From: Olsenella sp. An270 | GTDB lineage: Bacteria; Actinomycetota; Coriobacteriia; Coriobacteriales; Atopobiaceae | Length of the DNA stretch: 64,000 nucleotides | Assembly: GCF_002159735.1 (NCBI RefSeq) | Contig: NZ_NFJF01000002.1 | Coordinates: 310,001 to 374,000 of the forward strand | Direction of reading: 5' to 3' | In this document: piece after piece, positions 15,647 through 24,014 of the stretch | How positions within the stretch are numbered: the stretch's first letter is position 1 | Layout of the letters: each line of letters opens with the position of its first letter | Program-made: the position numbers and the translations under genes | Notes under the pieces: generated by a model | Told to the model about the DNA's origin: nothing | Database searches by the model: none | Seen by the model: only the letters and a program-made list of their open reading frames with translations

Positions 15647-17287
15647 ATGACCGAAGATCGTCCTCAGATGGCTTCCGAGCAAAAGGGATTCCTTGCGCGT
15701 CTTTCAAGGGGTCTCATAGAGGGAGGGCGCTGGAAAGCCGTACTGGTGCTGTTGGGGATGCTGACCTGTGGCGTCTATCTCTTCTTTCGTTATAACAGTA
15801 AGTACACCCTGGTCGTGACTGCGCTCGTTCTAGGCGTTCTTGCTGCAGTTCTGTTTTGTCAGCGGCTAGATAAGGGAGAGGGGGCGCGACACGATTTCGC
15901 TTTCATCGTTGGTCTGGCGCTCTCCGGGCTTGTGTTCACGTTCGTGTTTGCTCCGGGAACGGTTCCCGACGAGATTTATCATTTCAACTCATCATACAAA
16001 TACTCGGATATGATTCTTATGCAAGAGGTGAGCAACACCTCGATTACCATGCGTGCCTGTGATGCGGAATTTGAGGATGCGGTTCTATACCACTATCACA
16101 GCGACCCCTCCTTAACTGCACCGACTGTAAATCGGTCGCTCTATAGGACTGTCGTTCAGAGCTTTGCGCTCTTTGCGGGGGATGCTGAGCTTGTTCAGGT
16201 CCCTGTGGATTCATCATATGCCGTAGAGGCAAATCTCCCACAGCTTAAGCTTCCTTCGGCGCTCGGCATTGTTCTTGCCAGAATTATTGGACTCGGTTCA
16301 GTTCCCTTGTTCTACCTCGGGCGCCTATTCAATTTTGCATTCTTCGTCATTCTCGTTGTGGCTGCTGTAAAGATAACGCCCATTGGACGCAACATCTTCA
16401 AAGTGGTTTCGCTGCTGCCAATGACGCTGCACGTTGCCTCGTCCTATTCCTACGATGCTGGTACGATCGGCCTAGCCTTCTTGTTCTGCGCGCTTGCCCT
16501 TAAGGCGATGTGCCTGGAGCGAAAGCTTGACAAGAGAGAACTCGCCGCTCTTGCTGTAGCCGCAGTCCTCATGGCCCCGTGTAAAGTGATATACAGCTTC
16601 TTGCTGGTTATCCTGATGCTGCTACCTTCAGATAGGTTTGCCACACCTAAATCGGGGAGGCTGTACAAGTTTGGTGTCATAGGAGGGATAATTGCCTTCG
16701 TCGCCCTGCTGAGAATAGATACCTTTGCCGCGATGTTCGTGAATACGACATCTCAGACGGTCTCTGAAGTGTCCTCATCAAGTTCCCCCGCGTATTATTC
16801 CTTCACCGATCTGGTGACGGATCCACTGGGCACCGTTGCGTTACTCGCAAGAACGACGGATGCTTATGCAGACTTCTATATGCTCAGCATGGTGGGTGCT
16901 CAGCTGGGATGGTTCCAGTCCACGTTATTCGCTCCGTATTACGCAGCGCTCCCCCTGTTTTTCATCCTGGCGCTCTCTTCGGTCCGCTCGCCCGAGGACA
17001 AGGAAATACTGCCGCGAGCACCTCGCGCTGCGTTTTTTGGGGCGTTCGCTGTTTTTTACATTGCGCTGCTCGTTGAGTTCGCCATTGCATGGACGACCGA
17101 TGGCTCGTTCTTGATAGAGGGGGTCCAGGGTAGGTACTTCCTTCCCATGCTCCCACTGCTCCTTCTCGCTTTGAGGGGTAGGACAGTGACGCTCTCCCGT
17201 TCGATCATGCCTGTGCTTGAACTTTCCGAGATCTTCATAGGACTGTTTATTGTTCTTCGCGCGTTCGCCATTGCGTTGACTCTGTAG
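15647..17287 (+). CDS. DUF2142 polytopic membrane protein
   Basis: A 546-residue membrane protein with about 11-12 hydrophobic segments and a large extracellular loop near 100-190 that begins GTVPDEIYHFNSSYKYSD. This charged PDE(I/A)xHF-type motif after the second or third helix marks DUF2142 proteins, which resemble GT-C glycosyltransferases and sit in polysaccharide loci. ATG 15647 (AGCGGGAGAAAAA before it) is chosen over the longer open frame to the left. Base and codon use are visibly AT-richer than in neighbouring genes, which suggests separate ancestry. It is followed by the GT2 run after 10 bp. Confidence 0.8.
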   Translation: MTEDRPQMASEQKGFLARLSRGLIEGGRWKAVLVLLGMLTCGVYLFFRYNSKYTLVVTALVLGVLAAVLFCQRLDKGEGARHDFAFIVGLALSGLVFTFVFAPGTVPDEIYHFNSSYKYSDMILMQEVSNTSITMRACDAEFEDAVLYHYHSDPSLTAPTVNRSLYRTVVQSFALFAGDAELVQVPVDSSYAVEANLPQLKLPSALGIVLARIIGLGSVPLFYLGRLFNFAFFVILVVAAVKITPIGRNIFKVVSLLPMTLHVASSYSYDAGTIGLAFLFCALALKAMCLERKLDKRELAALAVAAVLMAPCKVIYSFLLVILMLLPSDRFATPKSGRLYKFGVIGGIIAFVALLRIDTFAAMFVNTTSQTVSEVSSSSSPAYYSFTDLVTDPLGTVALLARTTDAYADFYMLSMVGAQLGWFQSTLFAPYYAALPLFFILALSSVRSPEDKEILPRAPRAAFFGAFAVFYIALLVEFAIAWTTDGSFLIEGVQGRYFLPMLPLLLLALRGRTVTLSRSIMPVLELSEIFIGLFIVLRAFAIALTL

Positions 17288-17297
17288 GGAGGCAGCT

Positions 17298-19316
17298 TTG
17301 AAGAGTCTCGGCACTCCTTGGGCAGACCGTCGTTCGGATGCCGTCGAGATTGGTGGAGTGAGAATCGCGGGGGTCGGACCGGGATTCGACCTTCTACGTC
17401 TTGAGGTCTCACTGGATGCGGACCCCGATTTGACCCCATGCGTCTCCGTTCTCGACTCTGCATCGAATGAGGTCCAGCTCGGCGAGGCGGCTGTGCTAGG
17501 CAGTGCGACGTACGCCGAACCGTCCTATCCTGAAACGCTCCGCAGAAGCATCTGCCTTTCCGTGCGGATTCCTTCGGATCTTCCCGAGTTTTCGATCTCG
17601 GTAACGTGCGATGGGACAAAGCCTCTTCGATCGCGTCTCTACGTGAGCCCAGAGGAGGCGCGGGGGCTCAGGGACTCATGGTGGTCCTTGACTAACCCTG
17701 CCGAGTGTGACGACGGCTACGAGGAATGGTTTCGAAAGAACCATGTGACGATGGCGGATCGCGCCGCGCAGAAGATTGCCCAGCGGCACTTTTCTATACG
17801 ACCGCTCTTTTCGATCGTCGTTCCCCTCTTCAGGACCCCCCTGAGCTTCTTCAGCGAAATGACGAGCTCGGTCCTTGCACAAACCTATGACAACTTCGAG
17901 CTCATCCTCGTCAACGCGTCGCCAGAGGACGATGCGCTCGCCTGCGCCTGTCGCGAGCTTTCCGCCATCGACGAGCGCGTAAGGGTGGTAACGCTTGACA
18001 ATAACTACGGCATCACGGAGAACACCAATGCGGGCGTGGACGTGGCGCGAGGGGACTTCGTCTCTTTCTTTGACCACGATGACCTGCTTGAGCCCGACTG
18101 TCTCTATTGGTATGTCAAGGGCATCAATGATTATCCAGACACCGACCTCCTTTACTGCGACGAAGACAAGCTGGAGAACGGACATTTGAGCTTCCCGTAC
18201 TTCAAGCCCGATTTCGACGTCTTCTATCTTGAGACGAACAATTACGTTTGCCACATGCTTACCATTCGCCGAGAGCTTCTCTTGAGGCTGGAGAGGCCAA
18301 ACTCGGAGCTGGATGGGGCACAAGATCACGCGATGGCCCTTGCGACCGGGGACATGGCTCGCAATGTTTACCATGTCAGGCGCGTGCTCTATCACTGGCG
18401 GATCCACTCATCGTCTACGGCCGGCAATGTGGCCGCAAAACCGGAGTCGCTCGATGCCGGAAAGCTTGCAGTGGCGCGTCATCTTGCCTTGCGCGGTGAG
18501 CGAGCCTCAGTCGAAAACCTTGAGGACATGCCGCACTACTACAGGGTGTCCCTCACGCGCGCGTCCTCATCCTCGGTGATGGTGTACGGGCGTTCCGACG
18601 ATCTTGAGGTGCGTGCGGATACGCTGCGCGACTCCTTGCCCGATTCCGTTGCCGAGGTGATTTCCGTAGCGATTCCCTCTCATTCCGCGCTGGTCCCCAC
18701 TTTGCTGGCGGCAGCGCGTTCGGCGCGCGGGGAGTATCTCGTCCTGTGTTCGGATGACGTGGTTCTCCCTAAGGGAAACTGGGTGGAAGAACTCGTCTCG
18801 TTCTGCGCCCGCACAGGAGTGGGCATCGTCGCTCCGGTTGTTCTGTATCCCGATGGGACCGTTCGAGACGCCGGCGTCGTCTGTTCCTTGGAGGGCGCGC
18901 TCAGGCCCGAGTTCCGTGATTTTTTCTTCGAGGGCTCCCCACACGTTCGCGGGCTGCTGAGATGTCCACACACGGTGAGTGCCGTCAGGGGGGCGTGCCT
19001 TGTCATCCGCGCGGACCTGTTCGCCGAGATTGCGTCTTCCCTTACGGGGTGTCCGGGGCTGTTTTGGGACGTCGCGCTCTGTCTCGAAGCTCGTCGCAGG
19101 CGAAATCTCGCCACCGTAGTGCTTCCCTCCGTTCAGGTGAGCGCCCCTGTGCCGGAACTTGCCTTGGGGGGTAGGAAGAGCGAGGTTCTCCGGGCATACG
19201 TCTCGGGCCGTGCGTGGCTCTTCAAGAACTGGCCAGAGTTCTTCTCTGGCGCTGACCGCTTCTATAGCCGACAGATGAGACAGGACGGATACTATGGCCT
19301 TGCGGACTACCGGTAG
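17298..19316 (+). CDS. glycosyltransferase family 2, tandem domain with degenerate second half
   Basis: A 672-residue protein with a beta-rich N-terminal region (about 1-150), a complete GT2 domain (about 165-380: FSIVVPLFRTP, NASPEDD, FDHDDLLEPD, YCDEDKL, the LYHWRIH end) and a second GT2-like region (about 430-640). The second region has lost the first SIVIPxxN strand and keeps CSDDVVLPKGN where the paralogues have LNNDTEVISPD. It may be structural rather than catalytic. The start is TTG 17298, backed by GGGAGG 5 nt upstream. Paralogues at 19294 and 24015 have both halves intact. Confidence 0.85.
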   Translation: MKSLGTPWADRRSDAVEIGGVRIAGVGPGFDLLRLEVSLDADPDLTPCVSVLDSASNEVQLGEAAVLGSATYAEPSYPETLRRSICLSVRIPSDLPEFSISVTCDGTKPLRSRLYVSPEEARGLRDSWWSLTNPAECDDGYEEWFRKNHVTMADRAAQKIAQRHFSIRPLFSIVVPLFRTPLSFFSEMTSSVLAQTYDNFELILVNASPEDDALACACRELSAIDERVRVVTLDNNYGITENTNAGVDVARGDFVSFFDHDDLLEPDCLYWYVKGINDYPDTDLLYCDEDKLENGHLSFPYFKPDFDVFYLETNNYVCHMLTIRRELLLRLERPNSELDGAQDHAMALATGDMARNVYHVRRVLYHWRIHSSSTAGNVAAKPESLDAGKLAVARHLALRGERASVENLEDMPHYYRVSLTRASSSSVMVYGRSDDLEVRADTLRDSLPDSVAEVISVAIPSHSALVPTLLAAARSARGEYLVLCSDDVVLPKGNWVEELVSFCARTGVGIVAPVVLYPDGTVRDAGVVCSLEGALRPEFRDFFFEGSPHVRGLLRCPHTVSAVRGACLVIRADLFAEIASSLTGCPGLFWDVALCLEARRRRNLATVVLPSVQVSAPVPELALGGRKSEVLRAYVSGRAWLFKNWPEFFSGADRFYSRQMRQDGYYGLADYR

Positions 19317-21798
19317 CGCTATGGCGGGACGCGTTCGCTTCGGAACCCTTACGCGTGCACGCGGCAAGTGCCTCATTCTTCTTGAGGGCGTTGAGGATGC
19401 CGAGGCGTTGGATTGCGAGGTTTCGGGCCCGCGGGGTGTGGCTCTCCCCGGCCGAGTGACGACGACCGAGCGCGGCGACAGCGTCTTGGTTGTACCCGTC
19501 GTGCCCTTTGACGTACGCGTCGACCTCTATCGCGAGACGTCGGACGGGAGGCGAGCTCTAGTCGCGTCCCGAATCGTGCGGGAGCTGGGAGCGTCGCTGC
19601 GCTCGAAAGCGAACGCTTTCGTGCGCAATCCCCGCGCCACCGCCCTGCGCTCCTCCGACTCTCTCCTGGTCGAGGACGGCGTGTCCTTCGATGTTCTTGC
19701 CGGCGATGGGGACAACGAGATCCTGAGGGGTAAGGTCATGTTCTCGTTGGAGGAGGGCGACCTGCGCCTCGTCCAACCCGTCGAGGTCATCGCCCTTGAT
19801 AGAAGCACGGGTCAGGTGCTCTCGGGCGAATGGTGCTGCCTGGGTGACGCCGCGCCCATGCGAAAGAACTACCCCGGCGTGTGCGAGAGGGTGGTGGACT
19901 ACTCCCTGCGGATGCCCCGTCTCGAGCATGGGCTCATCGTGTGGGCGCGCTTCGCCTTGGGCGGGGACACGATTGGCTTCGCGGTGCTCTTTGAGGAGTG
20001 GCGCGACAGCCTGCGAGCCGACTGGGCGGCAAGAACGCTCTTCGCCGATCGAGACCCCGCGTATGAGCCTTGGTTTCTAGAGCACCATCGCACTGCGGAG
20101 CGAGAGATCTCCCTACAGCGATCGAACTGGAGCGACCTTGCCGAGCAGCCTCTCTTCTCGATCGTCGTCCCTCTCTTCAGGACCCCGCTGGCCTTTCTCG
20201 AGGAGATGGCGTCCTCCGTGCTGCTGCAAAGCTATCCGCGGCTAGAGTTGATTCTCGTGAACGCAAGCCCTGAGGACGGAGAGCTCGCCCGCGCCGTCGA
20301 GGGGCTTGTCGCGCGGGATGAGCGTGTCCGTTACATACTGCTCGAGGGCAACCGTGGCATCACTGAGAACACCAACGAGGGAATTCGTGTTGCCACGGGT
20401 GACTTCCTCGTCTTCCTCGACCACGACGATACGATCGAGCCGGACGCTCTGTACTGGTACGCACACGAAGTAAGCATCCATCCCGATACCGACCTCATCT
20501 ACTGCGACGAGGACCACCTGAAGGACGGGCACTACGTGCTTCCGTTCTTCAAGCCCGACTGGGATCTCGATTTGCTGAGGTGCGAGAACTACGTCTGCCA
20601 TATGCTTGCGGTGAGACGGAGCCTCGTGATGGAGCTCCCGGAACTTCCGGGGCGTGAGTTCGACGGGTCTCAGGACCACAACATGACGCTCGTGATTGGC
20701 GATCAGGCGCGTCACGTAGCTCACGTCAGGCGCATCCTCTATCACTGGCGCATTCACGAGCAGTCAGTTGCCGGTGCGGGAATCGACCAGAAGCCCTACG
20801 CTCTCGAGGCGGAACGAATTGCGGTTCAGAACCATCTCGACCGCAGGGGCGAGCGGTCGACCGCCGTCATGGGCGGAAGGATTCCCACGCGTGTCGATGT
20901 CGTATACGAGTTTGACGAGCACCCTCTGGTCTCGATTGTGATACCAAACCACAACGAGGCCCCGGTGCTGCGGAGATGCCTCGACTCGCTGTTCTCCAGG
21001 CTCACGTGGCCGAACTTCGAGATCGTGATCGTCGAGAACGGGAGTGACGACCCCGATACGTTCGCGCTCTACGAGGACCTCAAGAATAGATTCACGAACG
21101 TCCGCGTGGTCACCTGCGAGATGCCGCACGGCTTTAATTTCTCCCGCCTCATCAACTTCGGCGTTGACGCCGCCCGCGGCGAGTATCTGCTCCTACTTAA
21201 CAACGACACCGAGGTCATATCTCCCGACCTGCTCGAGCTCATGATGGGGTGCGCTCGTCGCGAGGACGTCGGGTGCGTTGGAGCTAAGCTGCTTTACCCC
21301 GATGGCCTCGTGCAACATGCGGGCGTATCGACGGGACGCTCGTTCGGGCCCCTTCACCTGGGCCATCTTCTTCCGGACGCGGAGGCGGGCTACTACGAGT
21401 GCATGGTGTTGCCTCACCAGCTCAGCGCAGTAACTGCTGCATGCCTGCTTACCAAGCGTTCGGTTTACCGTGAGGTGGGCGGGTTGGACGAGGGTCTTCC
21501 CGTTGACTACAACGACATCGACTTCTGTCTCAAGGTACGTGCGCGGAATCTCGCCGTGGTCGAGCAGGTCAATGCGAAGATGTTCCATTACGAGTCCGTC
21601 TCGCGCGGAATGGAGAAGACCACCGCTCAGTTCGAGAGCCTCGTCAGGGCCCTTGGGATCTACTCCGACCGCTGGGGCGACAACCTCGTTGAAGGCGACC
21701 CTCTCCACAGCTCCCTCTTCTCGTTCGACGACGTATACTGCAAACTTGATGACGGAAGCCTTCCCCTGGGGGCGACCTCGCTCGCCGATTTCCTCTGA
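19294..21798 (+). CDS. glycosyltransferase family 2, two tandem GT2 domains
   Basis: An 834-residue cytoplasmic enzyme: an N-terminal beta-rich domain (about 1-240), GT2 domain one (about 285-500: FSIVVPLFRTP, LDHDDTIEPD, YCDEDHL, LYHWRIH) and GT2 domain two (about 545-790: VSIVIPNHNE, LLLNNDTEVISPD, DYNDIDFCLK). Both active sites look complete, so it may make two successive linkages, as bifunctional polymerising GT2 enzymes do. I use ATG 19294, which overlaps the previous gene by 23 bp and has AGGACGG before it. ATG 19321 is an alternative. It is part of the GT2 operon from 15.6 to 26.4 kb. Confidence 0.88.
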   Translation: MALRTTGSAMAGRVRFGTLTRARGKCLILLEGVEDAEALDCEVSGPRGVALPGRVTTTERGDSVLVVPVVPFDVRVDLYRETSDGRRALVASRIVRELGASLRSKANAFVRNPRATALRSSDSLLVEDGVSFDVLAGDGDNEILRGKVMFSLEEGDLRLVQPVEVIALDRSTGQVLSGEWCCLGDAAPMRKNYPGVCERVVDYSLRMPRLEHGLIVWARFALGGDTIGFAVLFEEWRDSLRADWAARTLFADRDPAYEPWFLEHHRTAEREISLQRSNWSDLAEQPLFSIVVPLFRTPLAFLEEMASSVLLQSYPRLELILVNASPEDGELARAVEGLVARDERVRYILLEGNRGITENTNEGIRVATGDFLVFLDHDDTIEPDALYWYAHEVSIHPDTDLIYCDEDHLKDGHYVLPFFKPDWDLDLLRCENYVCHMLAVRRSLVMELPELPGREFDGSQDHNMTLVIGDQARHVAHVRRILYHWRIHEQSVAGAGIDQKPYALEAERIAVQNHLDRRGERSTAVMGGRIPTRVDVVYEFDEHPLVSIVIPNHNEAPVLRRCLDSLFSRLTWPNFEIVIVENGSDDPDTFALYEDLKNRFTNVRVVTCEMPHGFNFSRLINFGVDAARGEYLLLLNNDTEVISPDLLELMMGCARREDVGCVGAKLLYPDGLVQHAGVSTGRSFGPLHLGHLLPDAEAGYYECMVLPHQLSAVTAACLLTKRSVYREVGGLDEGLPVDYNDIDFCLKVRARNLAVVEQVNAKMFHYESVSRGMEKTTAQFESLVRALGIYSDRWGDNLVEGDPLHSSLFSFDDVYCKLDDGSLPLGATSLADFL

Positions 21799-21816
21799 CG
21801 CCCTGAAAGGACCAGC

Positions 21817-22968
21817 GTGACCACAGCACCCACCAGCGTGAGCATCTCCGAGCCCCGGACGGGCGCGCCGCTCGTCTCGGTTCTCGTGCCCATCTGCAAC
21901 GTCGAGCGCTACCTCGACGAGTGTCTCGCCTCGCTCGCCTCCCAGACCTTCGGTGACTTCGAGGCCATCTGCATCAACGACGGCTCCACGGACGGGTCGC
22001 GCGCCATCATCGAGCGCTACCTCCAGTCGGACCCGCGCTTTCGCGTGATCGACAAGCCCAACTCGGGCTACGGCGCCTCGATGAACCTCGGCCTGGACGC
22101 CGCCCGCGGCACCTACCTGGCGATTCTGGAGTCAGACGACTTCTATGAGCCCGACGCCCTGGAAAAGCTCGTGTCCGCGGCGGAGAAGAGCGGCTCCGAC
22201 GTGGTCAAGGCCGACTTCTGGCTCTACTGGTCCACGCCGACCGAACGCAGGGAGCCCTTCCGCATCGTCGACGAGCAGCAGGCGGGCAGGACCCTCAGGC
22301 CCCTCGACGACGTCGCGGTCTTCTTCCGCAAGCCGTCCATCTGGTCCGCGCTGTACCGCCGATCGCTGCTCGAGGACAACGGCATCCGCTTCCTGGAGAC
22401 CCCCGGCGCGTCCTACCAGGACGCCGGCTTCAACTTCAAGGTCCTCGTCTGTGCGGGCTCGGTGACCTTCCTCGCCGACCAGATCCTGTCGTACCGCCAG
22501 GACAACGAGAAGTCCTCGGTCAACTCGCCCGCCAAGGTCTACTGCGTCTGCGACGAGTACGCCGCCATGGAGGCGTTTCTCGCCGACCACGGCACCGACC
22601 GCGCGCGCCTCACCGCCATCCTGGAGCGCATGAAGTTCGACAGCTACATGTGGAACTACGACCGGCTGAGCGAGGATCTGCGCGCCGAGTTCGTCGAGCG
22701 CGCCGCCCGCGAGTTCGCCGACGACCTCGCCGCCGGAAAGGTGGACGTCTCGCTCTTCGAGCCCTGGTCGGAGGCCGACCTGCGTGCCCTCGTCGCCGAT
22801 CCCGCCGCGTTCTCGGCGACCCGCTGCATCTACACGGCCCCCGGCAAGCTCAACACCTTCAGGCACTACCTCGACCTCGGGGGCATCCCGCTGGTCCTGA
22901 AGGTCATCGCCTACAAGACCTTCCGCCACTCCGTGCGACGCACCAACGAGGCGGGTGGTGCGGAGTGA
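21817..22968 (+). CDS. glycosyltransferase family 2
   Basis: A 383-residue single-domain GT2: VSVLVPICNVERYLDEC, INDGSTDGS, SGYGASMNLGL and the metal site ESDDFYEPD, followed by a helical C-terminal region of about 150 residues. It resembles the EpsJ/WcaA-type enzymes that extend exopolysaccharides. The start is GTG 21817 with GAAAGGA 6 nt upstream. The end overlaps the next GT2 gene through GTGA. The acceptor is probably the lipid-linked repeat unit of this locus. Sugar specificity cannot be read from the sequence. Confidence 0.88.
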   Translation: MTTAPTSVSISEPRTGAPLVSVLVPICNVERYLDECLASLASQTFGDFEAICINDGSTDGSRAIIERYLQSDPRFRVIDKPNSGYGASMNLGLDAARGTYLAILESDDFYEPDALEKLVSAAEKSGSDVVKADFWLYWSTPTERREPFRIVDEQQAGRTLRPLDDVAVFFRKPSIWSALYRRSLLEDNGIRFLETPGASYQDAGFNFKVLVCAGSVTFLADQILSYRQDNEKSSVNSPAKVYCVCDEYAAMEAFLADHGTDRARLTAILERMKFDSYMWNYDRLSEDLRAEFVERAAREFADDLAAGKVDVSLFEPWSEADLRALVADPAAFSATRCIYTAPGKLNTFRHYLDLGGIPLVLKVIAYKTFRHSVRRTNEAGGAE

Positions 22969-24011
22969 GCCGGCTCACAGTGGTGGTGCCCTGCTACAAC
23001 GTGGGCGACTACCTGGACTGGAGCCTCGGCTCCCTCGAGGCTCAGACGCTCGCCGACTTCGACGTCGTCTGCGTGAACGACGGCTCCACCGACGACACGC
23101 GCGAGAGGCTCGCTGCCTGGGAGGCGAGGGACCCTCGCATCCGCGTGGTCGACAAGCCCAACGGCGGCCTCTCCTCGGCAAGGAACGCCGGCATCCGCGC
23201 CGCGAGGACCGACTACGTCTGCTTCCTCGACTCCGACGACCGCTTCCACCCCACGGCGTGCGAGAGGATCGTGGCGCTGCTCGACGAGACGGGTGCCGAC
23301 GTCCTCACCTTCGGCGCGACGTGCTACCCCGAGGAGGCGGGCTACCCCTGGCTGATCGGCGCGCTGAGCCCGCGCGACGCCGTCTTCGACCGCTTCACCA
23401 TGGACATCCTCCTCAAGGAGGCCTCCCGGCCCTTCGCATGGCGCACGGCCTGCCGCACCGCGTTTCTCGTCGAGAAGGGCATCTGGTTCGAGGAGGGGCT
23501 CCGCTTCGGCGAGGACCAGGTCTTCGACTTCGCCATCTACCCGCGCGCCGCGAGGACCGTGCTGAGCTCCGAGAAGCTCTACGACTATCGCGTGGTGCGC
23601 GAGGGCTCGCTCATGAGCGCCGTGCGCGACGACTTTGGCGTCAAGATGCGCGAGCACGTGAAGATCCTCGACGCGATCCTGCGCGACTGGGACGAGGCGG
23701 GCTTTCTCGCGGAGCACGGCGCCGACATGGTCGCGTTCTGCCTCGACTTCGCGCTCTATGACGCCATCAAGCTCAGCGAGGAGGACTACCGCTCGGTGGC
23801 CGTCCCCCTGCGCGAGCTCATGGGGCGCTACTGGAGCGTGGGGGAGGTCGAGCGGATGGAGCTCGCCCCCGCGACGAGGCGCATGGCGCTCGAGGCGTGC
23901 TACCGGATGAGCATCACGCCGTCCGGCCGCCGGCGCCTCGTCCTTCAGTACTACGGTCAGCAGCACGGCAGGAAGGCGCTGCTGCGCCGCCTGGTCACGG
24001 GCAAGGAGTAG
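22965..24011 (+). CDS. glycosyltransferase family 2
   Basis: A 348-residue GT2 with VVVPCYNVGDYLDWSL, VNDGSTDDT, GGLSSARNAGI and the LDSDDRFHP metal site, then a helical C-terminal part. It is closely related in type to the gene before it. The start is GTG 22965, overlapping that gene's stop by 4 bp. The same frame remains open for about 300 bp upstream, but that part has no GT sequence and lies over the previous gene. A tandem GT2 gene follows 3 bp after its stop. Confidence 0.88.
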   Translation: MSRLTVVVPCYNVGDYLDWSLGSLEAQTLADFDVVCVNDGSTDDTRERLAAWEARDPRIRVVDKPNGGLSSARNAGIRAARTDYVCFLDSDDRFHPTACERIVALLDETGADVLTFGATCYPEEAGYPWLIGALSPRDAVFDRFTMDILLKEASRPFAWRTACRTAFLVEKGIWFEEGLRFGEDQVFDFAIYPRAARTVLSSEKLYDYRVVREGSLMSAVRDDFGVKMREHVKILDAILRDWDEAGFLAEHGADMVAFCLDFALYDAIKLSEEDYRSVAVPLRELMGRYWSVGEVERMELAPATRRMALEACYRMSITPSGRRRLVLQYYGQQHGRKALLRRLVTGKE

Positions 24012-24014
24012 GCG

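Noticed and set aside
22650-22964. Extended N-terminus of the GT2 gene at 22965
   Set aside because: The added sequence is Arg-rich shadow of the preceding GT2 gene. The real start is the overlapping GTG.
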